From Myxococcales bacterium (lineage in GTDB: Bacteria > Myxococcota_A > Bradymonadia > UBA7976 > UBA1532): a stretch of DNA of 64,000 bases. The stretch's first letter is position 1, and the number at the start of each line of letters is the position of its first letter. The notes beneath the pieces were generated by a model, which was not told the DNA's origin, searched no databases, and saw only the letters and a program-made list of their open reading frames with translations. Below, piece by piece: positions 60,401 to 64,000 of the stretch. The position numbers were made by a program, and so were the translations under genes. The DNA lies in NCBI GenBank assembly GCA_020633465.1, contig JACKDN010000018.1, positions 62,001 through 126,000 of the forward strand, written 5' to 3'.

Positions 60401-62110
60401 GTTCACGCGCGGCCTGCCCGCCAAGGTCGACTTCGGAGTGACCTGCCCGGCCGAGACGGTCGAGGGCGCGTCGCTCGAGCTGGGGCGCGACGGCGTGAAG
60501 GGGGCGCTGGACGCGCTGCGGGATCGCTACCTCACCGTGTGGGGCGACGCCGACACGCTCCAGCTCGCGACGCGGCAGCACGCCGTCGAGGCGCCGTTGG
60601 TGGCGGTGAAGCTGCTGGCCGACGGGCGCGACGCCGACGGCGTCGATCTGCCGGCGCGGGCCGGGGGCACGTCGGCCGAGTTGGTGTTCCTCACGCGCAC
60701 CGGCCCGGGCGCGCCGAGCGACCGGTGGGCGCTGTGGGTGGGGCCGACCGGGGGCGCCGAGGCGCTCGTCGCCGCGGGCGACGGCGCGCCGCCCGCGCGG
60801 CTGGTCTGGAACCAGAAGGACGCGGCCGGCGAGGCGGTGCTCTCGAGCGGCCGCATCTACACCTACCGGCTCGAGGTCGCCGGCCCGGCCGGCGCGCTGG
60901 TGGGCAGCCCGGCGGGCGTGTTCGGCGTCGGCGCCACCGGCCCCGACGAGCCGGCGCTGGTCGCGTCGATGCCCGCCGACGGCTTCGACGATCGCGGCCG
61001 CCCGGGGCGCGCGCAGAAGAAGGCCATCGGCGAGGTGGCCAGCGCCCTGAAGGCGCTCGAGGGCACGCTGCGCGTCGAGGTGCACAGCGACGACGCGCTG
61101 TCCGAAGAGAAGGCCAAGGCGCGCGATCAGCAGCGGGCCGAGGCGCTGAAGGCGTACATCGTCGAGACCGTGGGGCTGCCCGCCGAGCGCGTCGAGGCGG
61201 TGGGCGTGGGCCCGCTGCGGCCGCTGGCGCCCAACCTGTCCAGCTTCAACCGCGCGCGCAACCGCCGGGTCGAGCTGCGGCACGTCGCGCCTGCGCCCGC
61301 CGAGGGTGGAGCGAAGGCCGCCACCATCGACGCCGAGCCGGGCTTCGTGCCGGTGGTGCGCGCCGGGACGGACGAGGCCGCGCCCGCCGAGGACGGCAGC
61401 TTCGCGCTGACGACGCCGGTGCCCGAGGACGGCGTGGTCGAGGTGATGGTGCGGGCCGCCGACGGGCGGCGGGCCGTGTTCCCGCTGACCGTGAAGAAGG
61501 GCGGGGCGCCCGCCTACGGCAAGCCGCGCGAGCTGGTGGTCGAGGGCAAGCTGCCCGGCGAGCTGACGGTGGGCGGCGTGAAGGTGACGCCGCCGGCGCT
61601 GAACGTCGAGGCCACCGGGCCCGAGCGCGTCGCGCTGGCCGACGGCAAGCCGGGCGAGCCGATCGAGTTCGCGCTGAAGGCGCCGAAGGACACCGTCGCC
61701 TGGCGGTTCGCGGTGGTGGCGCAGGACGGGACGCCGGCCTTCGCGGTCGACCAGGCCGGGGCGCCGCCCGCGACGCTGAAGTGGGACACCGGCGGGACGC
61801 CGCTGCGGGCCGGGCGGTATCGCTACCAGCTCACCGTGCGCACGGGCGCGCCCGCCGTGGCGCAGAGCGCGGTGGGCCAGCTCCTGCTCGGCGAGCTGAC
61901 CGCCGCCGGCGCCGGGCCCGAGCGCCCCGGCAAGCCCGGCCTGCGCGTCGACGGCCAGTCGGTGGCGCTCGACGAGAACGGCGGCTTCTACCTGCCGGTG
62001 ACGCTGCGCGGCGACGAGGCCGTGCTGATCGAGATCCAGCGCGCCGATGGCGGCCGCAGCGTGTTCTTCGTGCAGGCGCCCCCGACCGGCGACGCGCCGC
62101 CGCGCGCGCG
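51417..62110 (+). CDS. giant DUF11-repeat surface protein with SdrD B-like and OmpA-like domains, N-terminal part
   Basis: The GTG at 51417 opens about 3,565 residues of coding sequence. A signal peptide (about 1-25, ending GQA) precedes a beta-rich head domain of about 450 residues. I then count 15 tandem DUF11-type Ig-like repeats of about 120-150 residues. Each has a lysine-containing N-terminal strand, a (D/N)PLP segment and a NQA...SDDP end. SdrD B-like (CNA-B-like) domains follow, with a sixteenth DUF11 unit between them. An OmpA-like peptidoglycan-binding segment is near residues 3,190-3,290, where the RARNRRVEL motif is clear. The frame formally ends at 62339, but from about 62,100 the product is nonsense and the gene appears to continue in another frame. 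This is a probable adhesin or cell-surface filament. Confidence 0.85.
53391..58965 (+). repeat. tandem DUF11 protein repeats (part of 15 in the array)
   Basis: Units 2-15 of the DUF11 array recur every 360-440 bases in the giant adhesin gene. Conserved positions are the PG(D/E) turn at the start, a Y/W-x-(L/F/I)-x-V strand with (V/T)NxG, then D-P-(L/V)-P and the closing NQA with (S/T)DDP. Units are diverged at the DNA level, so this is an old protein repeat rather than a recent expansion. Confidence 0.8.
62101..62110 (+). other. (CG)5 tract at the apparent frameshift of the giant gene
   Basis: The dinucleotide run CGCGCGCGCG marks the point where coding character leaves the frame used from 51417 and enters the frame used to the window end. 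Removing one CG unit would join the two frames exactly. It may be an error in the sequence or a repeat-length (phase) variant. Confidence 0.5.
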
Positions 62111-64000
62111 CCCGACGTGTCGGCCGCGCCCGCCGCGCGCCCTGGTGGGCGGCGGCGGCGGCGCATCTTCGGCGCGCCGGACGCGCCGCGCGAGGGCTAC
62201 GCCAAGCTGCCCGGGGCCGACGATCCGCGCGTCCCGCTGCCCGCGCCGCCCGCCGACGCCGGCGTGCGCCGCCCGCTCGACGACACCACGCGCGCCGCGA
62301 TGGCCGACTTCGGCCGCGACGCGCTGCTGCGCATCCTGACGCCGGCCCTGCAGGGCGACGGCGACGCGGACGTGCCGGCGCGACGCCTGAGCGTCCAGCT
62401 GCCCGCCGCCGGCGCGAAGCTGAGCGGCAACACCGTCCCCGTGCGCGGCACCACGGCGCCCGGCAACAAGGTGTTCCTCAACGGCGACGAGGTGGGCGTC
62501 GACGCCGAGGGCCGCTTCGCCGGCGTCGCCACCATCGACCCGGTCACCGGCGCGGTCGAGGTGCGCACCGAGGATCCCCAGGGCAACCGCGGCGTGCTGC
62601 GCCGCCCGGTGACGCTGCCCGACAGCCAGTGGTTCCTGCTGGCGATGGGCGAGGGGCTCACCGGGGCCATCGACGCGGAGCTCGACGGGGTGGAGCCGCA
62701 CACGCGGGTCGAGGCCGGCGATGCCGTGTACTTCCACGGACGTGCGGTCGGTCACCTCAAGGGCTGGATGAAGGGCGATGACGTCCTCGGCGGCGTCTGG
62801 AAGCGCTACGAGGTGACGGCCAACGTCGACACCGCGCGCCGCCGCACGTACGAGACGTACTTCCGCCAGCTCATCGACCCCGAGACCTTCTACCCGGTCT
62901 ATGGCGACAGCGCCGAAGAGGTGAAGGACGCCCACAGCCGCGGGCCGGTGTACGTACTGATCAAGGCCGACGCCAGCACGCTGACCGTCGGCAACTTCAA
63001 GTCGGCCTTCCGCGGCGTCGAGCTTTTCAACTACGACCGGACGCTGTACGGCGGCGCCGTCGCGCTCGACGAGAAGCGCGGCGACTTCCGCCACGAGGTG
63101 AAGGCCTTCGCCGCCGACCAGGATGTGTCCGAGCGCCACGCCTACGTCGAGCTGCGCGGCACCGGCGGCTCGCTGTACTACCTGCCGCACCGCGAGCTGG
63201 TCGAGGGGTCGGAGCGGCTGTACCTGGTCGAGCGCGATCGCATCACCGGCGTCGAGCGCAGCCGGCGCTCATTGGCGCGCGACCTGGACTACACCGTGCG
63301 CTACGCCGACGGCCGGGTGCTGATGAAGTCGCCGGTGTCGAGCGTGACGCTCGACGTGTTCGGCGAGGGCCCGACGCCGCAGCCCGGCGGCGAGGTGCTC
63401 GACGGCCACCCGGTGTACCTGGCGGTCGAGTACGACCACCGCGATCCGCGCAGCGACGGCGACGCCGCCTACGGCGTGCACGTGCGCGAGACCTGGAACG
63501 ACGCCGTGACGCTGGGCGGCGGCTACGTGCGCGAGGGCCGCGGCGACGACGGGCTGCCCGACTACGAGCTGTGGGGCGCCGAGCTGCGGCTGAAGCACAA
63601 GCGGCGCACGCGCATGGAGGCCGAGGTCGCGCAGAGCAAGAGCGTCAACGGCCAGAACCTGTTCAGCGAGGACGGCGGCCTGACGTTCCAGCCCTTCAAC
63701 GATCGCGACGGCGCGAACGACGAGGGCACCAGCTTCCTGCTGCGCGGCGGCCTGGAGCTCGACGACCTCATCGGCGAGGGCGATCGCGACCAGTGGTACA
63801 CCGAGGGCTACTGGCAGTACATCGGGGCCGGCTTCTACAGCGGCGGCACCATCCAGCAGCAGGGCTTGGAGAAGTACGGCGGCCTGACGCGGTACTGGAT
63901 CGACGAACACCACAGCGTGCGGCTGCAGTTCGACGGGATGACCGCCGAGGAGCCGTCGACGCAGGCCAACGGCGTCTACCGCGGGTTCCAGCGGGCGGTG
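62111..64000 (+). CDS. giant surface protein, C-terminal outer-membrane part (continues past the window)
   Basis: In the frame of 62111 there is no stop to the window end, giving about 630 codons. There is no convincing start with a ribosome site, so I take it as the continuation of the gene from 51417. After a linker and a short Ig-like domain (KLSGNTVPVRGTTAPGN), sequence of the form PETFYPVYGD with GPVYVLIKAD and VGNFKSAF appears. I recall this from the C-terminal regions of large DUF11 proteins that carry an outer-membrane barrel. Later residues alternate aromatic and polar residues (YWQYIGAGFYSGG), as in beta-barrel strands. The product probably anchors or displays the repeat array at the outer membrane. 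Confidence 0.7.

Noticed and set aside
51135..61283. A 3,382-codon open frame on the minus strand, opposite the giant adhesin
   Set aside because: It mirrors the coding frame of the plus-strand repeat gene. Its product is His/Arg/Gly/Val-rich with no domain, and long antisense frames are expected at this GC content.
62047..62781. Plus-strand frame of 244 codons in the giant gene's C-terminal region
   Set aside because: The product is Ala/Arg-rich; the frame from 62111 gives PVYGD and other recognisable sequence over the same bases.

Overview
The window comes from a very GC-rich genome with Gram-negative envelope functions: a complete type II secretion operon, lipoproteins, System I cytochrome c maturation, a TRAP transporter with a TatT lipoprotein, and giant DUF11/OmpA-type surface proteins. 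Together with sigma-54 regulation, FHA/cyclase signalling and abundant TPR proteins, this suggests Myxococcota or a related deltaproteobacterial lineage. The taxonomic call is an inference; there is no rRNA or other marker gene here. Genes are tightly packed and no gene-free gap exceeds about 240 bases. I saw no tRNA, rRNA, CRISPR array, insertion sequence or phage gene.

Layout. 1-241: 3' end of an unknown gene. 331-642: small lipoprotein-like ORF. 668-7470: a very large TPR protein whose reading frame is interrupted at about 4.3 kb and 6.4 kb. 7544-12172: a TRAP transporter operon (tatT, dctP, dctQ, dctM) with an enlarged small permease and an acidic repeat tail on the large permease. 12370-13419: moaA. 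13467-20776: a cytochrome c maturation operon in the order ccmE, ccmF, zinc-ribbon membrane protein, carboxypeptidase-like membrane protein, ccmA, ccmB, ccmC, CcmD-like, 52-residue membrane protein. Its CcmE is the Cys-type (CxxxY) variant and no ccmH is present. 20781-23441: an Slt-type lytic transglycosylase.

37998 down to 23506 (minus strand): a type II secretion operon gspC-D-E-F-G-H-I-J-K-L-M-N, lacking only a prepilin peptidase. Upstream of it, 38239-39588 encodes an NtrC-type sigma-54 activator. The gap between them holds a sigma-54-like promoter and two matching 13-bp palindromes, which makes a coherent control circuit for secretion.

39707-48084: a signalling block. It has a STAND-like ATPase with TPRs, an FHA-GAF-class III nucleotide cyclase, a TPR lipoprotein, an endonuclease/exonuclease/phosphatase-family protein and a sensor histidine kinase. 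48237-64000: a surface block with a PEGA-domain membrane protein, a Kelch-like lipoprotein, and a giant gene (at least 4,190 codons, running off the window). The giant gene encodes about 16 DUF11 repeats, SdrD B-like domains, an OmpA-like domain and a probable outer-membrane C-terminal part, with one apparent frameshift at a (CG)n tract near 62.1 kb.

Many genes use GTG or TTG starts and overlap the previous stop by four bases (ATGA or GTGA), indicating translational coupling in the ccm, TRAP and gsp operons.
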